Shown piece by piece: positions 1 through 7,832 of a DNA stretch of 64,000 nt. The notes under the pieces were generated by a model. That model was given only the letters and a program-made list of their open reading frames with translations. It made no database searches and had not been told where the DNA came from. The stretch is taken from the NCBI RefSeq assembly GCF_015841355.1, contig NZ_CP064908.1, positions 2,232,001-2,296,000 on the forward strand, in the 5' to 3' direction. The stretch's first letter is position 1; each line of letters starts with the position of its first letter. Source of the stretch: Synechococcus sp. CBW1107 (GTDB taxonomy: Bacteria; Cyanobacteriota; Cyanobacteriia; PCC-6307; Cyanobiaceae). The translations under genes were made by a program, and so were the position numbers.

Positions 1-552
1 GACGTTGTGCAACAGCGCCTGGCGCTCCTGCACCCGCTGGGGTTCTCTGAGCAGGGCCAGCAGCAGGTCGTACTCCCGCACTGTGAGCTGGATCGGCTTG
101 CCTCCGCGGCTCACCTCATGGCTGGCGGTGTTCACTTCAAGATCCGCGAAGCGAAGCAGATCGTCGCTGCTGGAGGCGCCGGGCAGCCGGCGCAGCCGGG
201 CCCGCACCCGTGCAAGCAGCTCCTCGATCGAGAAGGGTTTGGTGAGGTAGTCGTCGGCACCGGCATCTAGTGCCTCCACACGCTCCGCCACCGCATCGCG
301 GGCGGTGAGCATCAGCACTGGGGTGGTGAGCTCACTGGCCCGCAGCCGCCGACACACCTCCACGCCGCTGAAATCTGGCAGGCTCCAATCGAGCAACACA
401 AGATCCCAGCCAGCGTCCCGCAGGCGGATCAGCGCCTGCTGGCCCGTTCCCACCGCTTCCACGGAGTAGCCCTCCACGGTGAGTTCACCGGCCAGGAAGT
501 GGTGCAGCTCGGGGTCATCATCGACGACCAGAACCCTGTGCTGGTGGGGCAT
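1..552 (-). CDS. OmpR/PhoB-family response regulator, C-terminus cut by window edge
   Basis: This is a DNA-binding response regulator of a two-component system. The visible 184 residues begin MPHQHRVLVVDDDPELHHFL, with the acidic pocket DDD at residues 11-13. The likely phospho-acceptor is Asp55 in LVLLDWSLPDFSG, and the conserved Thr (VLMLTARD) and Lys (YLTKPFS) follow. A winged-helix domain begins near residue 130 (LEVNTASHEVSRGGKPIQLT, then REYDLLLALL) and runs off the window. The start is the ATG at 550-552. An IS256-family element begins 12 bp upstream of it, so the native promoter has been displaced. No partner kinase is visible. Confidence 0.93.
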   Translation of the reverse strand, partial: MPHQHRVLVVDDDPELHHFLAGELTVEGYSVEAVGTGQQALIRLRDAGWDLVLLDWSLPDFSGVEVCRRLRASELTTPVLMLTARDAVAERVEALDAGADDYLTKPFSIEELLARVRARLRRLPGASSSDDLLRFADLEVNTASHEVSRGGKPIQLTVREYDLLLALLREPQRVQERQALLHNV

Positions 553-564
553 AGGACTTCTTTT

Positions 565-2164
565 GGTAGCGCCCCTCCGAGTGGTGTAACTCAGGAGGTC
601 CTGTGACCCTCTCCGGAGGGTGAACAGGAGCAGTCAGGGGATGACTGCTTGGAAGCTGATTGCGCAGCTCCATTGATCCATTATGAACCCTGATCGCTGA
701 ATTGGCAACTCAGCGATCGATGTGTTCTGTGTAGATCGAGGTAGAAGCTGGTGCGCTTCAGCTGATGGTTGCAGCCGGCTGGGCGTTCGGATCTGCATCG
801 GTGAGCTCCAAGGGCTCTTCTGGCTCTGGGATCTTGGCCATGGTGGCCTCAGAGAAGAAGCGGCGACGCTCCAGCTGCCATTCCTCCTGCTGCTCCAGCA
901 GCTGGCTGCCCACCAGGCGCACGATCGCTGGATCATTGGGGAAGATGCCGACCACGTTGGTGCGGCGTTTGATCTCCTTGTTGAGGCGCTCGAGCGGGTT
1001 GGTGCTCCAGACCTTGCGCCAGTGCTCCTGGGGGAAGTGCAGGAAGGCCAGCACGTCGTCCCGGGCGGCTTCCATCACGGGCACGGCGCCGGGGAACTGC
1101 TTGCGCAGCATCTCGGTGACCCGCTGCCAGTGGGCGCGCACCTGATCTGGAGCCTGGATCACGAACACCGCTTTCATGGCAGCGGCCACCATGTCCTGGC
1201 CGGCCTTGGGCACATGGCTCAGCAGGTTGCGCAGGAAGTGCACCCGGCACCTCTGCCAGCTACTGCCCTGGAACATCCGCTTGATCGCTGCCGTCAGGCC
1301 CAGGTGGGCATCCGAGATCACCAGGCGGGTGCCGTCGAGGCCACGCTCCTTGAGTGAGCCCAGGAACTGACGCCAGAAGCCCTCCGCCTCGCTGTCGCCC
1401 ACGGCAATGCCGAGAACTTCGCGGTAGCCGAGGGCATTGATGCCGATCGCCACCACCACCGCCCGCGACACCACCTGCATATTTCGGCCCAGGCGGCCGT
1501 GGAGGTAGGTGGCGTCGAGGTAGACGTAGGGAAAGCGGGCATGGTCAAGCGGCCGGCCCAGAAAGGCTTTCACCTGCTCATCGAGCCCCTGGCAGATGCG
1601 GCTCACCTCCGATTTGGAGATGCCGCTGGCCCCGCCCAGCGCCTCCACCAGGGCGTCGACCTTGCGGGTGGAGATCCCGCCGGTGTAGGCCTCCATCACC
1701 ACGGCGTAGAGCGCCTTGTCCACCCGGCGGCGTGGCTCCAGCCAGCTGGGAAAGAAGCTGCCCTGCCGCAACCTGGGAATGGCCAGGCTGAGGTCGCCCA
1801 CCTGGGTGGTGAGCAGCCGCTCCCGGTAGCCGTTGCGATGGGTGGAGCGCTGATCGGGGCAGCGCTCATGGAGTTGAGCGCCCGTGAGGGCAGAAACCTC
1901 GGCTTCCAGCAGGTCCTGGAAACCCCGGCGCACGATCTCTGGGATCAGGGCGCCAGCGGTGGTGCCCTCCATGAGCTGGCTCAGCTCGGAGGCGCCACTA
2001 TGGGTGAGGGTCATGGTCTGTGTTCGGTTTGGTGGTAGTTCTCCGAACAGGGTCACAGACCGGCCCACCCATTGCCACAGCTGAAATCTGAGGGAGGTGA
2101 GCCGTCAGCCCCGGCTACGCCGGGGCTGATCCTCCTGAGTTACACCACTTGCTGGGACGCCGCT
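565..2164 (-). mobile_element. IS256-family insertion sequence, copy 1 (1600 bp)
   Basis: This element matches copy 2 at 38764-40363 over 1600 bp; every reading frame that could be compared gave the same translation. The ends are imperfect inverted repeats of about 34 bp whose inner 18-20 bp are perfect (GTGGTGTAACTCAGGAGG). The boundaries were set by comparing the two copies. The 8 bp outside the left end (CTTCTTTT) and outside the right end (CAGAACCT) differ, so there is no target-site duplication, unlike copy 2. One transposase gene is carried on the minus strand. Confidence 0.93.
758..2014 (-). CDS. IS256-family (Mutator-type) transposase, copy 1
   Basis: This is a DDE transposase of the IS256/Mutator family, about 418 residues from MTLTHSGASELSQ. 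Family hallmarks are PYVYLDATYLHGR (first catalytic Asp), LVISDAHLGLTAAIKRMF (second Asp), the C/H-type segment WQRCRVHFLRNLLSHVP, and WSTNPLERLNKEIKRRTNVV with the catalytic Glu. An upstream in-frame start (MGRSVTLFGELPPN, from 2068) is possible, but the internal ATG at 2012-2014 gives the usual family length. The translation is identical to that of copy 2, so it is probably active or was recently. Confidence 0.95.
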   Translation of the reverse strand: MTLTHSGASELSQLMEGTTAGALIPEIVRRGFQDLLEAEVSALTGAQLHERCPDQRSTHRNGYRERLLTTQVGDLSLAIPRLRQGSFFPSWLEPRRRVDKALYAVVMEAYTGGISTRKVDALVEALGGASGISKSEVSRICQGLDEQVKAFLGRPLDHARFPYVYLDATYLHGRLGRNMQVVSRAVVVAIGINALGYREVLGIAVGDSEAEGFWRQFLGSLKERGLDGTRLVISDAHLGLTAAIKRMFQGSSWQRCRVHFLRNLLSHVPKAGQDMVAAAMKAVFVIQAPDQVRAHWQRVTEMLRKQFPGAVPVMEAARDDVLAFLHFPQEHWRKVWSTNPLERLNKEIKRRTNVVGIFPNDPAIVRLVGSQLLEQQEEWQLERRRFFSEATMAKIPEPEEPLELTDADPNAQPAATIS

Positions 2165-2247
2165 CAGAACCTCTTGGCCGATCACAGGAACTGCGAGTAC
2201 AACACCCTCAGGCCTCCAAAGCCCTGACTCCCTGAAGCAGAGCACCG

Positions 2248-2592
2248 ATGACCAGATACCTCCCGGCCGATGATCAGTGCTGGCAGTCCATTGATGTGCG
2301 GGGAATCACGATGCAGGCCTGCCGCCTGTGGGAAGGGAACTACAACGTGGAATCGGGGCTCTATCGAATGCCTGAAGGCATGTCGATCCCAACGCATCAT
2401 CATGCCCATTGGTGCCAGGTGTTTATTCTCAGCGGAGTGATGGAAGTGCAGGCGGAGGCCGAGGATCCGCACCTCATCGCAGCTGGCGGCTCCTATTTTG
2501 TCGAGCCTGGGGATACCCACCGAGAAACGGCTGTCAAGGACAGCCTGCTGCTGGTGATCTGTGAGGAAGAACGGGAGGAGTTCCGCCGCTAG
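2248..2592 (+). CDS. Cupin-domain protein
   Basis: This small single-domain cupin has 114 residues. It shows the metal-binding first cupin motif as a histidine cluster (PTHHHAHWCQVFILSG) and the second motif as YFVEPGDTHRETAV. The compact size resembles stand-alone cupins that bind Fe, Zn or Mn, or small ligands. The substrate cannot be told from sequence. The ATG lies 84 bp from the right end of IS copy 1, so its upstream region may have been changed by that element. Confidence 0.8.
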   Translation: MTRYLPADDQCWQSIDVRGITMQACRLWEGNYNVESGLYRMPEGMSIPTHHHAHWCQVFILSGVMEVQAEAEDPHLIAAGGSYFVEPGDTHRETAVKDSLLLVICEEEREEFRR

Positions 2593-2662
2593 AGAAGCGA
2601 CTCATTATCCTGCTGCTCGCTCGCATCCTTTCGATGGATGCCTTGGCGCGTGGGCGAGAATC

Positions 2663-2974
2663 ATGAGCCGTCGATTCCAGTCCCAATTCGTCGCAGCGTT
2701 CCCGAGGTGGCTCAAGGAGGAGATGGAACAGTCTGGTTGCAGGAGGATCCTCAATCGGTTCATCATCATCCCCTGCGGGTTCTGGCCCGTCGACGGTCCG
2801 ATCTGTGTCGGTGAGTCGGAGTCGGTTGCTGTCGCGACCCTGGTTGCCGTCTCCACTCCGCAGGGCATGCTCTGGTGTCTGCTCCCTGGCCGGATTGTTC
2901 CCCATGGATCCCCACCAGCACGTCACGGCGGTGATCACCCATCGCGTCCGCCCCGGCAGGGAGGCGGGCTATGA
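2663..2974 (+). other. Doubtful open frame in the 2593-2903 intergenic stretch
   Basis: The roughly 310 bases between the cupin gene and the next gene hold no convincing gene. The only candidate is a 103-residue frame beginning MSRRFQSQFVAAFPRWLKEE, which overlaps the next gene by about 70 bp and resembles no family I recognise. Its first 75 residues have acceptable composition, but the tail is Pro/Arg/Gly-rich, as expected of a non-coding frame. I treat it as probably not a gene. Confidence 0.15.
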
Positions 2975-3452
2975 GGCCTGGATCAAGGGCATCGCCGCCG
3001 ACGCCCGCCGTTTCGACGGCCATCTGGGGGTGCACATCCTGACCCCCCAGCTCGGTGGAGGCTCTGATTACGCGATCGTGCTGCAGTTCGACACCTGCCC
3101 CCACCTCGAGTCCTGGCTGCAGTCCGAGGTGCGCAGGGGCTGGATCGAGCGGGTGATGCCGCTGATCAGCGAGCAGGAATCCATCCAGGTGCTCACGGGC
3201 CTGGAGGCCTGGTTCCGGTTGCCCGGACAATCCACCCGTCCATCCCCGCGGCGTTACAAGCAGGCCCTGCTGGTGTGGTTGGGTGTCACCAGCGTGGCCC
3301 TGCTGGTGAGCCCCCACGTGGCCGTCTGGCTGGCCGCCTGGCCCTGGGCGCTGCGGGTGTCGGTGAATGCGGCCATCACGGTGGTGTTGCTCACCTATGC
3401 GGTCATGCCCTTTCTCACCCGCCGTTTCCAGGGCTGGCTGTTCAGCGGCTGA
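2904..3452 (+). CDS. Antibiotic biosynthesis monooxygenase-like domain with C-terminal membrane segments
   Basis: The protein has 182 residues. The N-terminal ~95 residues (VTAVITHRVRPGREAGYEAW, then DGHLGVHILTP and YAIVLQFDTCPHLESWLQSE) have the dimeric alpha/beta-barrel pattern of the ABM family. The C-terminal half has two hydrophobic segments (ALLVWLGVTSVALLVSPHVA and VNAAITVVLLTYAVMPFLT). The layout matches membrane-anchored ABM proteins of unknown substrate. The ATG at 2904 was chosen because the domain begins directly after it; an upstream in-frame start would add an unrelated tail. Confidence 0.75.
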   Translation: MDPHQHVTAVITHRVRPGREAGYEAWIKGIAADARRFDGHLGVHILTPQLGGGSDYAIVLQFDTCPHLESWLQSEVRRGWIERVMPLISEQESIQVLTGLEAWFRLPGQSTRPSPRRYKQALLVWLGVTSVALLVSPHVAVWLAAWPWALRVSVNAAITVVLLTYAVMPFLTRRFQGWLFSG

Positions 3453-3591
3453 TCCTGCTCTGCAGGTTTGGGCGCAGACCCTCCCAGAGCCGGGCCAGGT
3501 CGTCGGGATCGCCGGCATCGAGGCTCGCGCCAGTGGCCGCCCTGAAGACGGCCTAGAAGGGAGAGAAGGTTGGTGCGTGAAGGCCACAACG

Positions 3592-4092
3592 ATGCGCATC
3601 ATCCTTCTGGGCAATGCCGGAGCTGGCAAGAGCACCCTGGCCAGGCAGCTGGTGGCCCGGCAGCCGGCGGCGCGGCTCTCCCTCGACGCTGTGGCGTTTG
3701 AGCCAGGCAGCCCCCAGCGTCGCCCGCTGGCGCAGAGCGTGGCTGCCGTGCGGCAGTTCATCGCCGAGCACGACCACTGGATCATCGAAGGCTGCTATGC
3801 CGACATCCTCGAGCCGGTGCTGGTGCACGCCGACGACCTGATCTTCCTCAATCCCGGTGTGGACATCTGCGTGGCCCACTGCCGGGACCGGCCCTGGGAG
3901 CCCGAGAAGTTCAGCTCCGCTCGCGAGCAGGAGGAGCATCTCGAGAACCTGATCGTCTGGGTGCGCGCCTACCCCACGCGCTCTGATGAGTACGGACTCA
4001 GCCGTCACCGGGCGCTCTACGGCACCTTCCCAGGCCGCAAATGCGAGCTCACGCAACCGGAGCACTTCAGCGAGGTGCTCCAGCCTCGGTGA
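3592..4092 (+). CDS. P-loop nucleotide kinase-like protein
   Basis: This is a small P-loop NTPase of 166 residues resembling adenylate-kinase-type or FlaR-like proteins. Walker A is at the extreme N-terminus (MRIILLGNAGAGKSTLARQL), and a Walker-B-like strand is ADDLIFLNPGVDIC. An Arg-containing lid-like region follows (HCRDRPWEPEKFS). The substrate is unknown. A GTG at 3577 adds five residues and has a purine-rich GAGAGAAGG 7-8 bp upstream, so translation may begin there; the ATG matches the usual family start. Confidence 0.7.
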   Translation: MRIILLGNAGAGKSTLARQLVARQPAARLSLDAVAFEPGSPQRRPLAQSVAAVRQFIAEHDHWIIEGCYADILEPVLVHADDLIFLNPGVDICVAHCRDRPWEPEKFSSAREQEEHLENLIVWVRAYPTRSDEYGLSRHRALYGTFPGRKCELTQPEHFSEVLQPR

Positions 4093-4209
4093 GTTCCGGC
4101 ACCGTTCCTCAGCGCCCCTCGGCGTGCCCGCAGGACCAGTCGGTGGTGCCTTTGCGCGATCGAGGGGCAGAATCCGCACATTCCCTGCTCTGTGCCTCCG
4201 GAGTGGCCG

Positions 4210-4623
4210 ATGACCCTCGAGGACGACAACAAAGCCGTGGTTCGGCGCTACGTGGAGGCGTTCAACACTGGAAATCTGCAGGCCCTCAAGGGTCTGTTCG
4301 CAGAAGACGCGGAGATTCAGGGAGTGCTCGGCCATGGCCTGGTGAACAAGGTGGAGCCGATCTGGCGCCAGCTGATCGAGGGCTATGGCCTGCAGCTCAC
4401 CAATGAAGACCTGGTGGCGGAGGGTGATCAGGTCTGCGCCCGCTACACCGAAACCGGCACCTTCAAGGCCCCGGCCTTCGGGAACCGGCCCACCGGACGC
4501 TCCAACACCCTGGTGGCCATGGAGTTGTTCACCTTCACCATCCGGGAGGGCAGGATCAGCCGGCGCTGGGGTGCCCGCGACGCCGCCTCCCAGGCCCGCC
4601 AGCTTGGCCAGCCACCGTCCTAG
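4210..4623 (+). CDS. SnoaL-like / NTF2-fold protein
   Basis: This is a 137-residue protein of the SnoaL-like polyketide-cyclase/ester-cyclase type (NTF2 fold). Typical signatures are NKAVVRRYVEAFNTGNLQAL, DAEIQGVLG, VEPIWRQLIEGY, VCARYTETGTFKAP and MELFTFTIREGRISRRWGARD. Such proteins are often small hydrolases, isomerases or ligand binders, and the function cannot be narrowed here. The ATG at 4210 fits the fold. The broken cation-transporter gene starts 5 bp downstream, so the two may be co-transcribed. Confidence 0.8.
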   Translation: MTLEDDNKAVVRRYVEAFNTGNLQALKGLFAEDAEIQGVLGHGLVNKVEPIWRQLIEGYGLQLTNEDLVAEGDQVCARYTETGTFKAPAFGNRPTGRSNTLVAMELFTFTIREGRISRRWGARDAASQARQLGQPPS

Positions 4624-4627
4624 AGCC

Positions 4628-5250
4628 ATGGCGGATTGCGGTTGCGGTGGGAATCAGGCCGAGGGGCTGGAACGCCGCACCCTCACGGCGTTGCTGCTGA
4701 TCAATGCCGGCATGGCCCTGGTCGAATCGCTGGCGGGCTGGCGGGCTGGCTGGCCGATTCCTCAGGGCTCCTTGCCGATTCGCTCGACATGCTCGCCGAT
4801 GCCGCGGTGTATGGGCTGTCGCTGATTGCCGTCGGCAAAGGCGTGAGTCGCCAGGCCCATGCGGCACGGCTGAGCGGGATTCTTCAGATTCTGCTGGGCT
4901 TCGGAGTGCTGCTCGATGGGCTGCGCCGCTTCCTGCTCGGCAGCGATCCGCAGAGCCTGCCGATCATCGCGATCGGCGTCCTCGCCCTGATCGCCAACAT
5001 CGTCTGTCTGCTGCTGATCGCCCGTCACCGCCATGGGGGCGTGCACATGCGGGCGTCCTGGATCTTCTCCACCAATGATGTGATCGCCAATCTCGGCGTG
5101 ATCCTGGCGGGTTGCCTGGTGTGGGCACTGGGCAGCCCTTACCCCGACCTGATCGTCGGCGTGGTCGTGTCGCTGCTGGTGGTGCGTGGCGGTCTCAGGA
5201 TCGTGGCGGAGGCTCAGCGCACCACCAGCACACCTTCAGGTCGGCGGTGA
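4628..5250 (+). pseudogene. Cation transporter (CDF-like), frameshifted by an 8-bp tandem duplication
   Basis: The gene starts MADCGCGGNQAEGLERRTLT, and the frame reads well to VESLAGW near 4740. It then shifts to the frame reading LADSSGLLADSLDMLADAAV and continues as a multi-span membrane protein to 5250 (about 205 residues in all). The family is the short cation-efflux/CDF-like transporters. The break coincides with a perfect tandem duplication of GGCGGGCT (4732-4739 and 4740-4747). Removing one copy restores one frame reading LAGWLADSSG. This is either a real inactivating mutation, a slippage-prone switch, or a sequencing error. Confidence 0.8.
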
Positions 5251-5465
5251 ACATCTGGCGGAGCCGGTCCGCCCCTGAGCACGCCTCAACACAACGCCAC
5301 GAGCTGTCGAAGCCAGTGTCCGGCCCACAATGGCTTGACCATGATCCTGGTCCGGGAGGTGCCTTCTTTCCCCTCGACCTCACCGCCTGCGAAGGCTCCC
5401 AGCCAACAGCAATCACGCCTCGTGATCCCTCGTATTCCCCTTACTCCTCGGAGGCGGCCAAATCG

Positions 5466-5720
5466 ATGGTGCACCTGGTTCAGGTTCTCTTCGCGGTGTC
5501 CCAGCCTGTCGTCAACGCCATCGGCCCCTGGGAGGAGGCGCGACGGGCGCCTCCAGATCGCGACACCATCCGGTTGACTTTCCTTGTCTCCGATGGTCTG
5601 TACTTCGGCGAAGCTCCGATGACGGTCATGCAGCGAGAGCCGATGGCCCCGCCCCCATCCTTCAACGGGCGACAGAGCTCCTGCAGGCTGTGGTCGCCAC
5701 CGGGGCGACGTGACGCCTGA
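5466..5720 (+). pseudogene. Small hypothetical protein, probable frameshift near 5640
   Basis: An 84-residue frame begins MVHLVQVLFAVSQPVVNAIG and reads plausibly to TVMQRE near 5640 (includes RLTFLVSDGLYFGEAP). After that the frame turns into a Pro/Ser/Arg-rich tail. From the same point another frame gives a natural-looking helix, PILQRATELLQAVVATGAT, ending at TGA 5711-5713. I infer a single-base indel around 5640-5645 in a small cytoplasmic protein of unknown function. The 215 bases before it (5251-5465) hold nothing I can support. Confidence 0.45.
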
Positions 5721-5735
5721 CCCCCTGCCGGTCCC

Positions 5736-6485
5736 TCAGTCCACCCGGAAGGTCACACCCATCACGGCCGTGATGTCCTTCTCAATCGTGGTGGTGTCGT
5801 AGGAGCCGAAGCTGCTCATCTCGGTGGAGTTGGGCACCGTGATCTGAAAGGAGCCGGTGTCGGCCTGGGTGATCACGCCGATGTGGGAGCCGGCCTGGCG
5901 CGCGATCTCGCGGGCGCGCAGCCGGGCATCACGGGTGGCCTTGGCGAGCATGTCCACCCGCTTTTCAGAGAGCCTGGTGTAGGTGTAGGCCGGATCGTTG
6001 ATGGTGAGTGGCACCCCCTGGCCCACGAGCTCACCGATCTGCTGGGCCACCGCAGCCACCTTCTCCACCTCGGGGCTGCTGATGCGGATCTGCTGGCGGG
6101 TGGTGAAGGTGGTGGATTGCAGCTCACCGGTGCGGGAGTCGCGCACCTCCGACTTGTCGGACTTGATCGGATTGCGGCTGATGGCATCGGCGGGGATGCC
6201 CTGCTGCCGCAGAAAGTCGATCGTGCGCTGAACCTCCGGCTGCAGCTCCTGATAGGAGGCCTGAAGGGTCGGTGCGCTCCGGGCCACGTCCACGGTCCAG
6301 TCCACGAAGTCGCTGGTGATGCGCTCGGTGCTGGAACCGGTCACGGTGATGGTGTCGTTGCCGCGGCGGACGCCCTTCACAAGCACGCTGCTGGACACCA
6401 CCAGACCCGTGGCCAGCACCGCCATGGCGAACACCAGCGGTGGCGTGCGGCGCAGGGTGGTCACAAGCGGGGAGAGTGGACCCAT
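5736..6485 (-). CDS. SIMPL-domain (DUF541) periplasmic protein
   Basis: This is a 249-residue protein with an N-terminal membrane anchor or signal (TPPLVFAMAVLATGLVVSSS) and a SIMPL/DUF541 domain. The domain hallmarks are DTITVTGSSTERITSDFVDW near the start, then YTRLSEKRVDMLAKATRDAR and ARLRAREIARQAG. Related proteins include YggE and the BP26 outer-membrane family, linked to envelope or oxidative stress without a defined activity. The start at 6483-6485 (MGPLSPLVTTLRRTPP) leaves a sensible signal region; an upstream ATG would add 23 atypical residues. Confidence 0.85.
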   Translation of the reverse strand: MGPLSPLVTTLRRTPPLVFAMAVLATGLVVSSSVLVKGVRRGNDTITVTGSSTERITSDFVDWTVDVARSAPTLQASYQELQPEVQRTIDFLRQQGIPADAISRNPIKSDKSEVRDSRTGELQSTTFTTRQQIRISSPEVEKVAAVAQQIGELVGQGVPLTINDPAYTYTRLSEKRVDMLAKATRDARLRAREIARQAGSHIGVITQADTGSFQITVPNSTEMSSFGSYDTTTIEKDITAVMGVTFRVD

Positions 6486-6636
6486 GGCCCCGAGGGCGGC
6501 TGAGCGGTATGAGCAGTCTGGGTGGGTGGCGCCGCCGTCGCTATGGGGCTGCATGCACCGTCAACGTCAAGTCAGACAGGCCAACTGATCATCGTCGCGG
6601 CACGGCAGAGTTTCATCGTCAGAGCCCGGGGCGAGT

Positions 6637-7062
6637 ATGCCAAAGGTCATTCAGGCCGGTCTCGCGTATGGCGCCATCGTTCTCGGCGCCGGGTTCCTGC
6701 TCGGTCTGGTCAGGGTTCCCCTGCTGGTCCCTCGCATCGGTGAACGATGGGCGGAACTTGTGGAGATGCCGATCATGGCTGTGGTCATCGATCGGGCTGC
6801 CGGGCACATGCTTCGCCGCTTCCCTGACATCTGCTCGCCGATCAGCGCGCTGATCACTGGCGGCCTGGGCCTCGCTCTTGTGATTGCCGCGGAGCTGACT
6901 CTCGCCGGAGTCCTTCAGCAACGGTCCATCGCACAGGTCATCAGCAGCCGGGATCAGGTCTCGGGCTCGGTCTACTTGGTCATGCTGCTCATCTTTGCTG
7001 CCATGCCAAGGCTTCGTCTTCCCAGGCATCAGGCCTGCGCCAGCCGGGACCATGGGGCCTGA
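6637..7062 (+). CDS. Four-span membrane protein, unknown function
   Basis: This 141-residue integral membrane protein has hydrophobic segments at about 7-27 (AGLAYGAIVLGAGFLLGLVR), 41-55, 70-95 (ALITGGLGLALVIAAELTLAG) and 112-124. The stretch VPRIGERWAELVEMPIM is conserved in small hypothetical membrane proteins of several phyla. The C-terminal tail after residue 125 is polar. No catalytic motif is visible. It lies 12 bp upstream of a possibly truncated membrane-protein gene. Confidence 0.6.
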   Translation: MPKVIQAGLAYGAIVLGAGFLLGLVRVPLLVPRIGERWAELVEMPIMAVVIDRAAGHMLRRFPDICSPISALITGGLGLALVIAAELTLAGVLQQRSIAQVISSRDQVSGSVYLVMLLIFAAMPRLRLPRHQACASRDHGA

Positions 7063-7074
7063 TCCCTGGCGCCG

Positions 7075-7554
7075 ATGAATCCTCGTGAACCTCCCCAGTC
7101 CCAGTTGGCCGCTGCGGTGGGCATCGCCGCTCTTGTCGCCCCAGCGCTGCACGTGATCATGGACGTCCTGGAGTGGCGCCACGGCGGTTTCTCGACAGTG
7201 CAGCTCTGGCTCAACTACCTCGCCTTCCTGCCGATGCCCTGGGATGTGCACTCCTGGTCGGGCAGCGGCCAGGTGCGGCCTGACCCTTCCATCCAGACGA
7301 CGGGACCCCACAGGTCCGGTCCCGTCTTGCCGGCGGCGCGCTCATCGGACACCAGCCAGCGATCGTCTCAGGGCTCCCCCCAGCTCAGCCCCGGTAACCT
7401 GAAGCCTCGCCCGGGCTTTGCCCATGGCTGCATTCAGGCCTCTTCCTGCCCTGGCCCTGGCGGGCGGCCTTGTGCTGGTGCTGAGTGCAGCGTGGCACGC
7501 CTGGAATTCACCCGCCCGGAGGTTGGAGCGGCTGCAGCAGGAGGTGGCCCCTAA
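7075..7554 (+). pseudogene. Truncated membrane-protein fragment
   Basis: The first ~55 residues (MNPREPPQSQLAAAVGIAAL, then APALHVIMDVLEWRHGG and WLNYLAFLPMPW) look like the N-terminus of a genuine small membrane protein. After about 7240 the frame becomes Ser/Pro/Gly-rich, runs through a terminator-like hairpin and overlaps the next gene by 130 bp, so the tail is not protein-like. I infer a C-terminal deletion or frameshift. The original function is unknown. Confidence 0.4.
7299..7326 (+). terminator. Strong hairpin, possible terminator
   Basis: Two perfect 9-bp arms, GACGGGACC and GGTCCCGTC, are separated by a 10-nt loop. Only a short T-poor tail (TTGCC) follows, so a classical intrinsic terminator is possible but not certain. 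It lies inside the degenerate tail of the truncated membrane gene and upstream of the next gene. Confidence 0.45.
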
Positions 7555-7831
7555 GGGTGGCCGTGTGTTCCAGACCACTCTCAACAACCAGGAGATGGCC
7601 TTTCTGCTTCAGGATTGCAAGCTCTACAAGCTTGAGGTCAGCCGCCGCAGTCTGCGCCGGGAACTGGTGCTGAAGCCCGACTTTTATCCCTTCGCGTTCT
7701 GCTTCAAGCAGAGCATCGAGCGCAGGGGAGACAGCCTCGAGGTCTACCTGCTGATGCAGGCCCTGGGTGCCGGCGGCGGTAACCAGGGAGGGGGAACGTA
7801 CCGCAGCACCGATGGCCGCACATGGCAGTGA
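7424..7831 (+). CDS. Small exported or membrane-anchored hypothetical protein
   Basis: The protein has 135 residues, with an N-terminal hydrophobic segment (ALALAGGLVLVLSAAWHAW) that serves as signal or anchor. A polar domain follows with two Cys (LLQDCKLYKLEVSRR and YPFAFCFKQSIERRG). I do not recognise the family. A TTG two codons earlier is also in frame; the ATG at 7424 was preferred. The antiporter gene starts 1 bp after its stop codon, suggesting co-transcription. Confidence 0.6.
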   Translation: MAAFRPLPALALAGGLVLVLSAAWHAWNSPARRLERLQQEVAPKGGRVFQTTLNNQEMAFLLQDCKLYKLEVSRRSLRRELVLKPDFYPFAFCFKQSIERRGDSLEVYLLMQALGAGGGNQGGGTYRSTDGRTWQ

Positions 7832-7832
7832 C

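Noticed and set aside
2534-2938. Minus-strand open frame of 134 residues between the cupin and monooxygenase-like genes
   Set aside because: It overlaps both supported neighbours on the other strand and has a low-complexity, Arg/Pro/Ser-rich composition.
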